Assembly: GCA_015680905.1 (NCBI GenBank)
Contig: CM027384.1
Span: 73,565,501-73,629,500, forward strand
Source of the DNA: Coptis chinensis
Taxonomy: Eukaryota > Streptophyta > Magnoliopsida > Ranunculales > Ranunculaceae
Direction: 5' to 3'
DNA length: 64,000 bases
The notes beneath the pieces were generated by a model. That model saw nothing but the letters and a program-made list of their open reading frames with translations, made no database searches and was not told the DNA's origin. Positions within the stretch are counted from its first letter, which is position 1, and each line of letters begins with the position of its first letter. Below are positions 32,817 to 42,893 of this stretch, one piece after another. The position numbers and the translations under genes are program-made.

Positions 32817-34670
32817 AGGTTTTCATATGTTTGTTTATATGGATATATATAGTAATAAAATATTGTTCATATTGATAACTTTGTGTGTCATTATCTAATA
32901 TAGATTTGGCGTGAAAGTGTGTAAAAGCATATACATATTGGGGGCTTTGATTGTGGATCATGGGTATTTTTTATTGTCTTCACGTTTTATGTGTATATTA
33001 TATGGACACATATAGTAATAAAATCTTTGTGGAAGCTTGATAATTTGGTTGTCATTATCTAATAAAGATTTGACATTGATATTATGTATTTTTGACCGTG
33101 ACGATATTGAGATGTTAGGAGATATTATATTCCTAATCGTTATAATGTATGTGATACGTTGAAGCGTTGTGACGTGATATAATATCTTTAGGATAGTTGT
33201 ATTAATCTGCAATATCTTGGAAAATGTATATATACACTCCATTATTTTTACATGTGAGATCTTAATATAGTATTGGTGAATATTTGCTTGCCTTTTATAG
33301 TGTGGTGTAGTCTATAATATATTGTACGTGAAAGAATGAAAGTGACTATGAGATATAACCCAGATATTTCTATATATTGTGGCTTAGTCAATAAGGTAAT
33401 TGACCGCCGCGTGATATAGTAGAAATGTTTATGAGTCATAGATGTATGACACTCAATAAATTCACGAACCAAAATCCTGAACGATTCCACAACTTCATGT
33501 GATTTGCCTTGTGTGGGCTTATGTGATATGATTGACCCATGTGTTGGGTGTATATATAAGATGTGATTGACCCATGTGTTGGGCAATCGTACTTAATAAA
33601 TATTAATTATTCCGTTCCATAAAAATAGAGCGATGATCGCATCATATTTTTACAAAATAGTGGCGTATTTTACATAATTGCTTCCGTGTGAGGATTTACG
33701 GTGTCGGCATCCCGCTTCGGGTAGTTAGCACGGAGTGGTTCATTATGTAAGGGAGGCGCTGGATGTATTGCATGTTAAAATGGGTAGCGATTATATCAAG
33801 CCCAAACTAGGTAAAGGCATATGATCTGACGTGATTTTAAGGACAAAGAAAACCTTATTTAATATAATTATGGTCATATATTTGTTAATGATGTAGGAAG
33901 ATAGTTGATTATATATGGTTTTGCGAAGGGTGGAGTCAAACTAATTACTTGGAGGACGACCCACTCTGTGATTGAAAGCATGAAATGAGGCATGCGTTAT
34001 ATAATACGTTTGTTTGGTTATTTGTTTAGTTGAACCTAAAATTCTCGATGGAGGAACTACATGCCTTATTTATTATGTGTATAGTTTGTTGTGTGGTTAG
34101 GGGAAGTTAAAAGGTTCGATGGAGGAACTACATTAAATATTATTCTTTAGGATGTTGTATTTGTCGTTTGAAAGTTAAAGTTGCGCCGGTAGAGAACTAA
34201 GCGCCTTATGGATGGTGTTTATATTTGTATAAGTATATGTTGTTTTAGGGCTACTCACACCAAATTGTTTATAATCTTGACCCGATTTGCATGTTTGCTT
34301 ATCGGGTGTGTTCATTAAATGAACATAGTTGATAAGTCTTGACCAGAGGTTTAGTGTTGAAGAAGATCGGTGGGGCTAATGTGGTTTTCGCGTTAGCATT
34401 GCATCTCGAGGTTGTGTTTTGTTTTCCTTTAAGTGATATAGATTTTCAACCAAACAATGATAATATTATTTGTATTTTCATTTGTAAATTGTTTTATAAT
34501 GAAGAGGACTTTGTTTAAGTTAAAATTTTTATTGGTTTTAATTATCCGCATATTTTAAAACTGTTTATGGGTTATTGGGAGTGGAGAGTGCGTCACACCT
34601 CGGAGATCGAGGAGTCGGGGACAAATAATGTTTTTCCGAATTCTGTCGAAATTCGGGGTGTGACACATCA

Positions 34671-35208
34671 CCTTATAAGAGAACTGGAGAGTTGTCAATA
34701 CAAAAGATTGGACTCCATGTATGCCTCTTGCATTGAGTTGATGTTGAGAAGCTTTGCAAGTTGCCGCAGCATGCAATTGCAATCAGAAAGGTAACAAAAA
34801 CTACTAAGTACATACGCTTCCAACCACTGTTCGACACTTGCTTTGATGGGAAGATATGATGGGAGTGTTCTTGGATCAGACTCTTTCTTAGTAATTAGTC
34901 CACCAACCAAAATAATAATAATAATAATAAAGCATTGAACACCTTCGTCTGCGTGTGTTCTAAATCCACTATAGGGAAAGTAAAATGTTAAATCAGACCC
35001 CTTCTAACATAAACAACCTAAGATTCCAAAGTGTCTATTGAAAGAAACAAAAACTAAAAAGAGGGAGTCATGCATGTATGTGTGTTCTTGTATCTCTATG
35101 TACATAGATAAATAAAATAAAAATAAATAATTTCAAGACAATGAAAAGTAGAGATGCTTACACTCCAGGAAACTGAATTACGTGATAGCCATCGACATTA
35201 GTAGTATG
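34671..35208. other. Between the two solo LTRs
   Basis: The minus strand near 34900-34810 has an open stretch (LITKKESDPRTLPSYLPIKA and on) ending at GTATGT, a plausible splice donor; it could belong to the unrecognised minus-strand gene on the other side of the solo LTR, but the acceptor side is unclear. (AAT)n at 34909-34930. Otherwise AT-rich. Confidence 0.35.
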
Positions 35209-36658
35209 TAAACTGATAAGAGCCCAAAATTATAGTTTCAACCCCTTAATCGTATTATATTTAAGCCAATTATATTTATAATAAATAAGAGTTAGTAATG
35301 TTTACGTGTTTGTGTGTATTTTAGGTATTGGAATCAATTATATGAAGAAATACGTCACTTTTGCAAAAAAAATTAGTCAAATTGCTTACTAGAGAAATTA
35401 TATGATTAAAGCCCAAGTTTCAAGGTTTTGTCAAAGCTGAAAAGTCAAAGTCGACGCGGTTAGAAAAAGATCATAAAAGTCAATAGAACTTCCGCATGCT
35501 GTATCTTTGGACTCAAACCTTAAAATTGGACTTATTATATGTCAAAACGACCGCTTGGAAAGAGCTTTCTAATGGTCTAAACCTTGACCCAATCAGAGCA
35601 ATAAAAGTGAACAAAAAAGGTGTTGCAATAAATTTCCGCAAAGAAACTCTTTTTGGACTTAAGTAATTAGGTTTTGGGCTTGATTTAGTGTCCCAAAACA
35701 CAGCTCCAAAACCCATGCACGAAATTATAAACCTAATTCTCTTCTTTATAAAGAGAGTTAAGGCTAAACAAAATTTGGCTACTCCCCTCTTTAGTTTAGT
35801 TGTAGATTAGGATTTTTCTCTCTCTCTCTCTTCTATTAATTAGAATAATTTAGTTATCTCTCTCCCCTTTCTTTATTTTAATATAGTTTAAGTAATTAGG
35901 GTTTATAATTGTTGCATCCATAAAACCTCCATTAAAACACCTTCAAGTTATTATTATTATTCAATTCAATTGTATCTATTTCTATTATATATTTTTTTTC
36001 ATTCTTTTATTCATGATAGTCCCATGAATCAAAACTAAACTCCCATTAGAGGGAGTTTGAATAAAACTTTGAGAGGACTTGATTTGTTAGTATAGATTTG
36101 TTGTTTAGGGTTTCAAGTTTAGGTTTTTCTTAACTTAGAAATAAGAAGAGTTTAACCTAAACTAGATAATAGTGAGTTTGCCATGAGGATAGGAACAAGC
36201 TTTCTCTCATGCTAATTAGTTTATGACTATAGATAGTATAAAATAATTAGGGATCATTAAAGGTCTAGTCTTTATATTTTAACCTCGTGTGAGAATATCT
36301 AGATTAGGGTTTTATACTAATCTATGCTAGCATGTTAAAAAATTAAAAAGTGAATTCAACCTCTCTCTATTATTCTCCATATTTTATTCAAGTCATATTC
36401 AATTGCTTTATTTAAATTAGTATAAGTTAAATTCATATATTTAGTTTCGTAGTATAAATTCGCATCCATAAATATTGCTCTCACCATTGTTTTCTTGTGT
36501 TTGATTAGTTGAATTCATTTAAGTCTAGAGAGTTAAGAGTGGAACGATTCCGTACTCTATATATTGCATGAATATACATGTGAGAGTAGAAAATAAATAA
36601 TTGATAACCTAAGAATAGGTTAGAGAAATCTAGTTGTGTTTTTACGTATATCATAAAC
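35209..36658 (+). mobile_element. Solo LTR, 1.44 kb, TSD TAAAC
   Basis: The LTR proper is 35214-36653, starting TGATAAGAGCCCAAAATT and ending TTTTTACGTATATCA (TGATA..TATCA termini). Perfect TAAAC copies flank it at 35209-35213 and 36654-36658. A TATA box (TATAAA, 35747-35752) followed by a CT-rich region marks the likely U3/R promoter. No internal coding region is present. The first 510 bases match, with clear divergence, the minus-strand fragment at 3470-4005. The superfamily is not determined. Confidence 0.88.
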
Positions 36659-36668
36659 CACCCATGGG

Positions 36669-37737
36669 GAATAAATAAAATAAAATCTAGTAAGTCCTAA
36701 TCTTTCCTAGTCTAGAATATTCTATAACACACTTTCTATACACCATATATTGCATATTATTTGGCAAGTAAGTCCTAATCTTTCCTAGTCTAAAATATTC
36801 TAGAACACACTTTCTATACACCATATATTGCATATTATTTTGCAATATATTAATTGATATTGTCAAATCTTTTATATTCTCCACCATTCCATTATTGACA
36901 ATGATTTCATGCTCCGCATCTCATTGTATACTTCATTATTCCCCTTTAAGCTCATGGTAATTGAAAATCAATGTAAGCTTGACAAAAAACTTAACTCCAC
37001 TATTAATGAAAACCTTCCATAGAAACATATTGTATGCCCATCATTATATACAAAATGGGCTCAACTTAAGCTCTCTGTGGACTCAAATCATTGGCCAAAG
37101 CCTCATTGGGTCTTAGTTGGTCACAATGTCGCTCCATCTTGGACTTAGTCATTGCCCTCGAGTATGGCTGGGATATTATATCAATCTCACAACCACAAAT
37201 GCTTTGTTTATATGGAATATGAGAAACTAAAGGAGTTTAAATTTTAAAGTGTAAGAAGAGTCGTGAGGGGTTAAACCAATATAAAACAGTAATGGATGGT
37301 AGTAGACATGTGGTGGTGGAAATATTTATTATAATAGTAATTGTGGAAGTGGTGGAAAAGTAGTTCGGCGGATAGCGGTGGCCACCCGCCGGCAAAAACC
37401 TTTTATCCCAAGATTGAACCTTTTTTTGTTAGAGAATGGATCTTGATACCATAAAGAAAATAAGAATATGATGAATTTTATTGAATCAAAGTTGTTTCCA
37501 TTAGACCATCTTGAAGGGTATATATAGAGAATTACATAAGCCTCAAATATAAATAAAATCTAGTAAATCCTAATCTTTCATAGTCTAGAATATTCTAGAA
37601 CATACTTTATATACACCATATATTGCATATTAATTATTTGGTAATATATTAATTGATATTGTCAAATCTTTTATATTCTCCACCATTCCATTATTGACAA
37701 CGATTTCATGCTCCGCATCTCATTCGTATACTTTATT
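36669..37737 (-). mobile_element. Internally deleted LTR-retrotransposon remnant (copia-like)
   Basis: Two direct copies of one sequence (36669-36945 and about 37452-37737) flank about 500 bp. On the minus strand the 37737-37452 copy is followed by TGGTATCAAGA (37451-37441), close to the initiator-Met tRNA primer site (TGGTATCAGAGC) typical of copia elements. The other copy is preceded by the purine tract AAAGGGGA. So these are 5' and 3' LTRs around a short residual interior with no gag-pol. The 3' LTR has an internal tandem duplication of about 80 bp (36690-36850) and is cut at 36669, next to the solo LTR duplication. Confidence 0.75.
37441..37451 (-). other. Primer-binding site of the copia-like remnant
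   Basis: TGGTATCAAGA on the minus strand lies right after the 5' LTR copy and matches the first eight bases of the initiator-Met tRNA-type plant copia primer site. Confidence 0.6.
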
Positions 37738-38061
37738 AGGGAAAACACGTACATCCATTGATTCTCCTGTATTACATGATTGTTTACTAATTTGGAAGTT
37801 CTTTTAAGAAACCGTTATCTCGTTCTCATTACCTACATGGTCGAACCAAACAACACACAGTCGTTCATTCCCACTACGAAACACAAAGTGCGGTAGCAGA
37901 TCATCCATACATGACGAAAATGATGACGCAATTGTTAAAGAATCTGATGGCTCAAATTTGTATATTGAATTATCAACAATGTTATCGGTCCTGTCTAACT
38001 GAAATGCAAACAAGTTACCAAAACACCAGTATAGTGTATCATCCACAACCGCGACATTTTC

Positions 38062-39082
38062 ACTGTAACTAGGGACGGAGCTAGGATTCTAAGTCAGGGA
38101 GTGCGAGATTATGTGCACACCCCACCCTACTAAAAAAAAGTATATAATTTTTTTTTTTTCAAAAAGTTTAAACAATAAAGATCAACAAAATTATGCATTT
38201 ATTTCAATTCACAAAATTAGAGTGTATTAACTACTAAGAATTTAACATGGACTAACGAAGTTAACTACTTAAGCACTTAAACTACTATGTCTATATATAT
38301 CTACATAATCTAGTTCACAAGTCTATAACAATTCAACAAATTATTAATTTCCTATAATACTATATATAGGTCTTTATAACCCTACTATCATGTGGAAAAA
38401 ACTATAAAAGATTAATATTGAAAGTAAAAAATTACATTTTTTTTGTTTTTTTTAAGTGGAAATTTTATTGATAATAATAACAAATTATACATATAATTAG
38501 GACAAACATTCAACAAGCTGCGCCACAAGTCCTTTCTAAATTTGTTTTTTGTTTTTTGTTATTTGTTTTGGGTTGAGGTCTCACGCTTCTTTAAGAATTG
38601 AGAGTGAAAGAATGGAGGGAGAGCTTATGGGTTTGTTATGGGTGATTAGAATTATACAAACTGATCAGTTGGGGTTTGGGCTTTTGGCTATTTGTTTTAG
38701 TCTCATAACTACCCATCAAATATTCAAATACACATTTGTTCATTTTTAATGGTTTTAGACTCAAAATAAATGATAAATGATACTTTTGTAATGACAAAAA
38801 GAGAAGTAAAAAAAAAAAAAAAAAAAAAACGTTGGTTTATTGGAATGTTTTTTATTAGTTTTTTTTTTTCATACTATTTTTATTTGTTGATTATATTCTC
38901 ACTATAGTTGTGAACATTTTGGAGGTGTGGTAGTAGAAGTTTGCTAAAAAAAATTAGGGGTGTGATTTCTTATAGTTTGAAGATTTTTCTAGGTAATTAG
39001 TTATGTGGTAGTGTAACTTTTCTAATCTTAGGGGTGCGACTGCGCCCACGCACATCCCTCTATATCTATCTATGACTGTAAC
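38062..39082. mobile_element. hAT-like insertion (38070-39074) with 8 bp TSD ACTGTAAC
   Basis: Perfect ACTGTAAC copies (38062-38069, 39075-39082) flank a 1005 bp AT-rich insertion that interrupts the kelch frame. The left end is TAGGGACGGAGCTAGGATT, typical of plant hAT ends. The right end is partly masked by a TATC microsatellite (39060-39074), but the adjoining GGGGTGCGACTGCGCCCACG and ATCCCT resemble an inverted hAT end. No transposase is encoded. The 8 bp TSD is the main support. Confidence 0.75.
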
Positions 39083-39339
39083 AAAGAAACCGACCATGGA
39101 ACTAAGGATCACAAGGAAAGTCGAGAAAATACCCGTTTTATTGAGTGATATTATATAAATAAACAACATAAAAATTCACTCCAAAGAATGATGTTGTCTA
39201 CTCTGTAAACAACACGCCCAAGGAAGGTCCTGATTCTAGTAATCTGAGGTGGAGGTTCAGTAGGTAGTTTGTGCCATTTTTCACTGTGCACTTTTGTGGA
39301 AGGGTCGTAAACTTGGACATTATTAATGGGAGATCTTCC

Positions 39340-39939
39340 TGTCGGGGCAAAAAGTTAACCCGACACTCCCGATATGATGGTGCTTCCGAAAGCTCAAAAG
39401 AGATGGGGATTGGGATTTTTGAGAAAGAGAGACTGCACCAACGTTCTGGTTGCCTACGTACCCAGTGAGGAATCCGGGATCAAGTCTCTTAAAAACGTAG
39501 TTCTGGAAGATGCAGAAGCCTCCGTATATATATCAATCCCCTGCCTTGGCGGCCAAGAAAGGGATTCTCGGAGATTGCCGTTATTGATGAATCCTAGTAT
39601 GATCCTGTCTAAAATAGGATCATTCCCCAAGATTTCATTCTATCCTTACGCAAGATCTTATCGGATTGCACTAGGATTTTTAGCTTCCGCGGATCAGATT
39701 ATTAGATCAGAATCATCCGAACGGATTGGATCCATGGATCTGGGCCACTCGGATGGGCCCTGGACCTGTTATGAACTTTGATGGATTCGAAGACCGAACG
39801 ATCCGAAAATGTTTATTTGGACAGCCACTGGACTAGTCCGCTGCTGGGCCCATATCCAGTCCATGGTTCAAGTACACTTTAGACTGGAAATATAATGTAT
39901 GGTACACACACTTCCCATTCCTACTTTTTTACCCCGACA
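39340..39939. mobile_element. 600 bp TGTCGGGG..CCCCGACA element (solo-LTR-like) in the kelch gene
   Basis: The ends are TGTCGGGGCAAAAAGT and ACTTTTTTACCCCGACA, inverted copies over about 16 bases, in TG..CA form. Skipping it restores the kelch reading (KIYI joined to GRSPINNVQ). A 135-codon frame inside (39374-39781) has no known motif. No 5 bp target duplication is seen (left CTTCC, right ATATA), so it may be a solo LTR whose duplication is lost, or a TIR element of unknown class. Confidence 0.6.
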
Positions 39940-40017
39940 ATATAAATCTTTGAATTGAAAATAGTGGTACCATAGTTGCACGCTGACAAAACAGAACATG
40001 AGGAGATTTCTTTATCA

Positions 40018-41770
40018 AGTGAGTGGAGCGAACGATCTAGGCTGGGGGTGGCCCAAAATTCTATTTGGTAGGTTTTTGTCTGTTTTCATTCTCTCTTCTC
40101 ATCTTCTTCACAACTAGGGGTGCCAATGGGTCGGTTTTGGGTCGGGTTTTAGCGGTTTCGATTTGGGTTTTACTATTTACAGTTTTATTGGTTTCGGTTC
40201 TCAACGGTTTTAGTATGAGAATTATAGAACTCAACCCAAAACCATAAAAACCCACAGGTTTTTATCAGTTTCGGTTCTATTTCGGGTCTTTATTATTTAT
40301 TATGATTATTAAATAATTTTAATCATTTAAACACTAAAACTTATTTTTATTTTTTTATTTTCCTACATGATAGTATTTTATATATAATTAGTGATGTATC
40401 AACAATCATATTTACATCAATTTATGAATACGTATCAATTATACACGTTAAAACATTTACAATTCATGTGATAATTTAAACCTTTGATATATAAATTAAA
40501 ATAATCAAATATCTAATCTTATAATTTTGATTTTTTTTTTATGTGCATACACATATATTTGTTTCCTTGTATTATCTCGATCGTGTACACGTGCAATCAC
40601 ATATATTTGTTACTTTAATATATTTTACGTGCATACACATGTATTTGTACACGTATATTAACTCGCATTTTAAATCGAACATGCGAGTTCATGCGTCTTA
40701 CAATTACATCTCATCACTAATTTTTAACATGAGCACTATATATTGGTTTATAATAAGCGAGTATACCACAATATATCAAGCATGCATATCCTATTTAAAT
40801 ATACACGTCCATAAATTAATAAATATAAAATATATTAGTTAATTCATTATATACACGTTGATATTATTATTAACATCCATGATACACTTGTTTAACGTAT
40901 AGTTATAAAATATATATTTAACAATACACATTCACTATTATGTTATATATATTTAATAGACTTTAACACGTAAAAAATATATTTTATATTATAATGTATG
41001 AGTTTAATTATTTTAAATATAATATAATACTAAATTTTAAATATCGAAATCATAGTAATCGGTTCCGGTTTTAGTTCGGATACCCACGGGTTTTTTACTA
41101 TTCGATTTAACGGTTTTAGTTTTTTATCAGTTCGATTTTTAATAACCCAGTTTAAATAGATCTAACTTTTTAAGACCTAGAACCGGAAGATTCGGTTTCG
41201 GTTCGGTTTCGGGTAATCGGGTACCCATTGTCATTCACAACTTTACTCTCTCTCTCTTCCTAGCAAACTTCTTCTCCGCACACCCCTCTTCACTTGCTCC
41301 CTCTCCCTGACTCTCCATGCCCATAACCCTTTTTAACCAAACCCAACTCTCTCTCTCTTCCGCAACTCTCCCTTTCTCTTTATTCTCTACCCTCCGCTCA
41401 TGCCTCCACTGCATTGCAGTTATTCTAATCCGTGAGCGGAGCGAACATTTTGGGAGGGGGGAGGGTTATGCGGACAAAAACCAATTTGGTTGGTGTCTGT
41501 CTGTCCTCATCTCTTCCATTATGTTTTTTCTCTTTGTCTCTCTCACTCTCCCTTTTCCTCTTCCTCTCGAGACACTATAAATCTCCACTCCTCCTTCTCC
41601 ATCTCCACTCCTCCATCTTCCTCTCCCACTCCGCTCACCCACACTGCTTAGCAGTATACTAGTCTTCTATTCTAGGCTCTATGCTGAGGGGGTATGCGGC
41701 CCAAAATTCTATTTGGTAGGTTTCTGTCTTTCCTCATTCTTTTTTCTTATCTTCTTCGCTAAACATTCTT
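40018..41770. repeat. ~75-90 bp segment present three times around the hAT/MULE-like element
   Basis: Related segments with GCCCAAAATTCTATTTGGTA then GGTTT.TGTCT..TCATTCT occur at 40050-40110 and 41697-41760, and a more diverged copy (GACAAAAACCAATTTGG..TGTCTGTC) at 41452-41515. CT-rich blocks with CACTGCATTGCAG/CACTGCTTAGCAG also repeat near 41408 and 41640. This points to local tandem duplication before the insertion. Confidence 0.6.
40107..41242. mobile_element. hAT/MULE-like AT-rich element (40116-41233) with 9 bp direct repeat
   Basis: TTCACAACT flanks the insertion at 40107-40115 and 41234-41242. The left end is AGGGGTGCCAATGGGTCGG and the right end, inverted, has TGACAATGGGTACCCG, sharing G-x-CAATGGGT; GGTTTCGGTT-rich subterminal repeats lie at both ends. 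The middle is very AT-rich with repeated TACACGT words and no ORF. The end AGGGGTG is usual for hAT, with part of the direct repeat then counted as element sequence; 9 bp would suit a MULE. Class is unsettled. Confidence 0.7.
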
Positions 41771-42700
41771 TCTTCTCTCCAATATCTCTCTTTCATTCTT
41801 CTTGCGGTCTCTCTCTCACTCCCACTATACTAGTAATAAAAGTCTTTCTGATGGCCATCTGGGTCAATCTCGCGGTTTTCCATGTCTGTCAGGAAAGTAT
41901 TTTTCTTTCAACCTTAAAAAGGGATTGCCTTTGTTTTCTTCTCATCTCTTGGATAAGGTTTAAGTACCAAAGAGGCCCTCGCATGTTCCTCCACTCCAAA
42001 TGAACGCCATTTGCAATGTGACTCACCCCATCTTATTGCTACATCCAAGGAAGAGTTTTGTGCGTTGACTGCATGCATGGGGAAAGTGGTGTACTTGTGA
42101 TTTTGTGAACCCTGTTTGCAAGAGCCATCTAGCTTTTACCATTGAAGGAAGTTGCATTTATCAAATTGCCAATGTGTAAGTATCTATCACTTTCTTCCAT
42201 TTCATTCTTCTCTCATAGGCACACAGAACACAATCAATCATTTATCAGAATTGGTTGACAATCCAGTATGATGTTCAACTGTATAGAGTATTTGGGGGGA
42301 TAAAGGTTGTTTTTGTCCCCAAACTGAGCCTACCTGATTAAATCTTTTCTTTGATGAATAAGAACGAAAAAAGGTACTAGTAAAAAAATAACATAATAAA
42401 ATGCAAAACGAAAAATCTATGCCTGCTGTAAGCCTATTATACTATACCTTGCTGGCCAGAATGCTCGAGGCATGTCTCAAGAAATCTTACTTTGGTGTGG
42501 CTTGAGGTTTACTTATTCATGATGTATGATCTAAATTATTATAGCTATTGGTGACAAGAAGGTCAGTTGCAGAGTATTGATGTACCTACTGCCGGAATTG
42601 TTCATCTTGAAGTGCCAAATCTTAAACAGGTATTTTATTATTGGTTATGTTGAAATCAGCTTCTGGTTTTTCATTTTATATATTGGCATGTTTCAATAGA
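41771..42700. other. Pyrimidine-rich to intergenic sequence
   Basis: CT-rich sequence with several spurious frames. At 42545-42629 a short segment bounded by AG and GT (SIDVPTAGIVHLEVPNLKQ in one frame) looks like a single exon of an unrecognised gene, with an upstream stop. Nothing else is supported. Confidence 0.35.
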
Positions 42701-42893
42701 GCCGCTCTCTGGGATAGTCACTAATATGTGATTAGGTGTTTGTTTTGAGTTCAATAGCAACGCTCTCTGGGATAGTCACCAATATGTGATTAGGTTTTTG
42801 TTTTGAATTTCAATAGGCTCTCTGGGTTAGTCACTAATATGTGATTAGGTGTTTGTTTTGAGTTTTGATAGTGCCGCTCTCTGGGATAGTCAC
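42701..42893. repeat. ~60 bp tandem repeat, about 3.3 units
   Basis: GCTCTCTGGGATAGTCAC, then AATATGTGATTAGGT and TTTGTTTTGA, repeat head to tail at about 42704, 42759, 42817 and a partial at 42874, with small differences. Confidence 0.9.

Larger units (their letters stand above)
31078..34670 (+). mobile_element. Solo LTR of an LTR retrotransposon, 3.58 kb, TSD CATCA
   Basis: The LTR proper is 31083-34665. It begins TGTAACGCCCGTATTTTTAA and ends AATTCGGGGTGTGACA, the TG..CA form and end sequences common among plant gypsy LTRs. CATCA precedes (31078-31082) and follows it (34666-34670). No second TGTAACGCCC start and no gag-pol sequence lie inside, so this is a solo LTR left by LTR-LTR recombination. 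Orientation is taken from the TGTAACGCCC end being conventionally the 5' end. The gypsy assignment is by terminal resemblance. Its interior holds TGGGCC-rich (32150-32400) and TTGAC-rich (32599-32816) clusters. Confidence 0.88.
37804..40050 (-). pseudogene. Kelch-repeat (probably F-box/kelch) gene interrupted by two insertions
   Basis: Three minus-strand pieces read as one protein once the insertions are skipped. 40050-39940: SACNYGTTIFNSKIYI. 39339-39190: GRSPINNVQVYDPSTKVHSE then WHKLPTEPPPQITRIRTFLG and VVYRVDN. 39120-37804: FHGRFLCYSENVAVVDDTLY and WCFGNLFAFQLDR, ending NEITVS and a stop. The KIYI / VQVYDPST..WHKLP / VVDDTLYW pattern is that of kelch repeats and their F-box-associated relatives, substrate receptors of SCF ubiquitin ligases. 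No F-box is seen; the N-terminus is missing. A stop lies in the 39120 region, and a 600 bp and a 1005 bp insertion break the gene, so it is dead. Confidence 0.72.

Noticed and set aside
31083..34665. Complete small LTR element rather than a solo LTR
   Set aside because: No second copy of the TGTAACGCCC start or internal direct repeat pair was found, and no primer site or polypurine tract.
39374..39781. 135-codon frame
   Set aside because: Lies wholly inside the 600 bp TGTCGGGG element with no recognisable domain; LTR-like sequence often has chance frames.
41317..41662. Overlapping frames of 76-87 codons
   Set aside because: CT-rich low-complexity sequence; Ser/Leu/Phe-rich products without motifs.
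42701..42893. CRISPR-like regular repeat
   Set aside because: The units are contiguous tandem repeats without unique spacers, in a plant genome.
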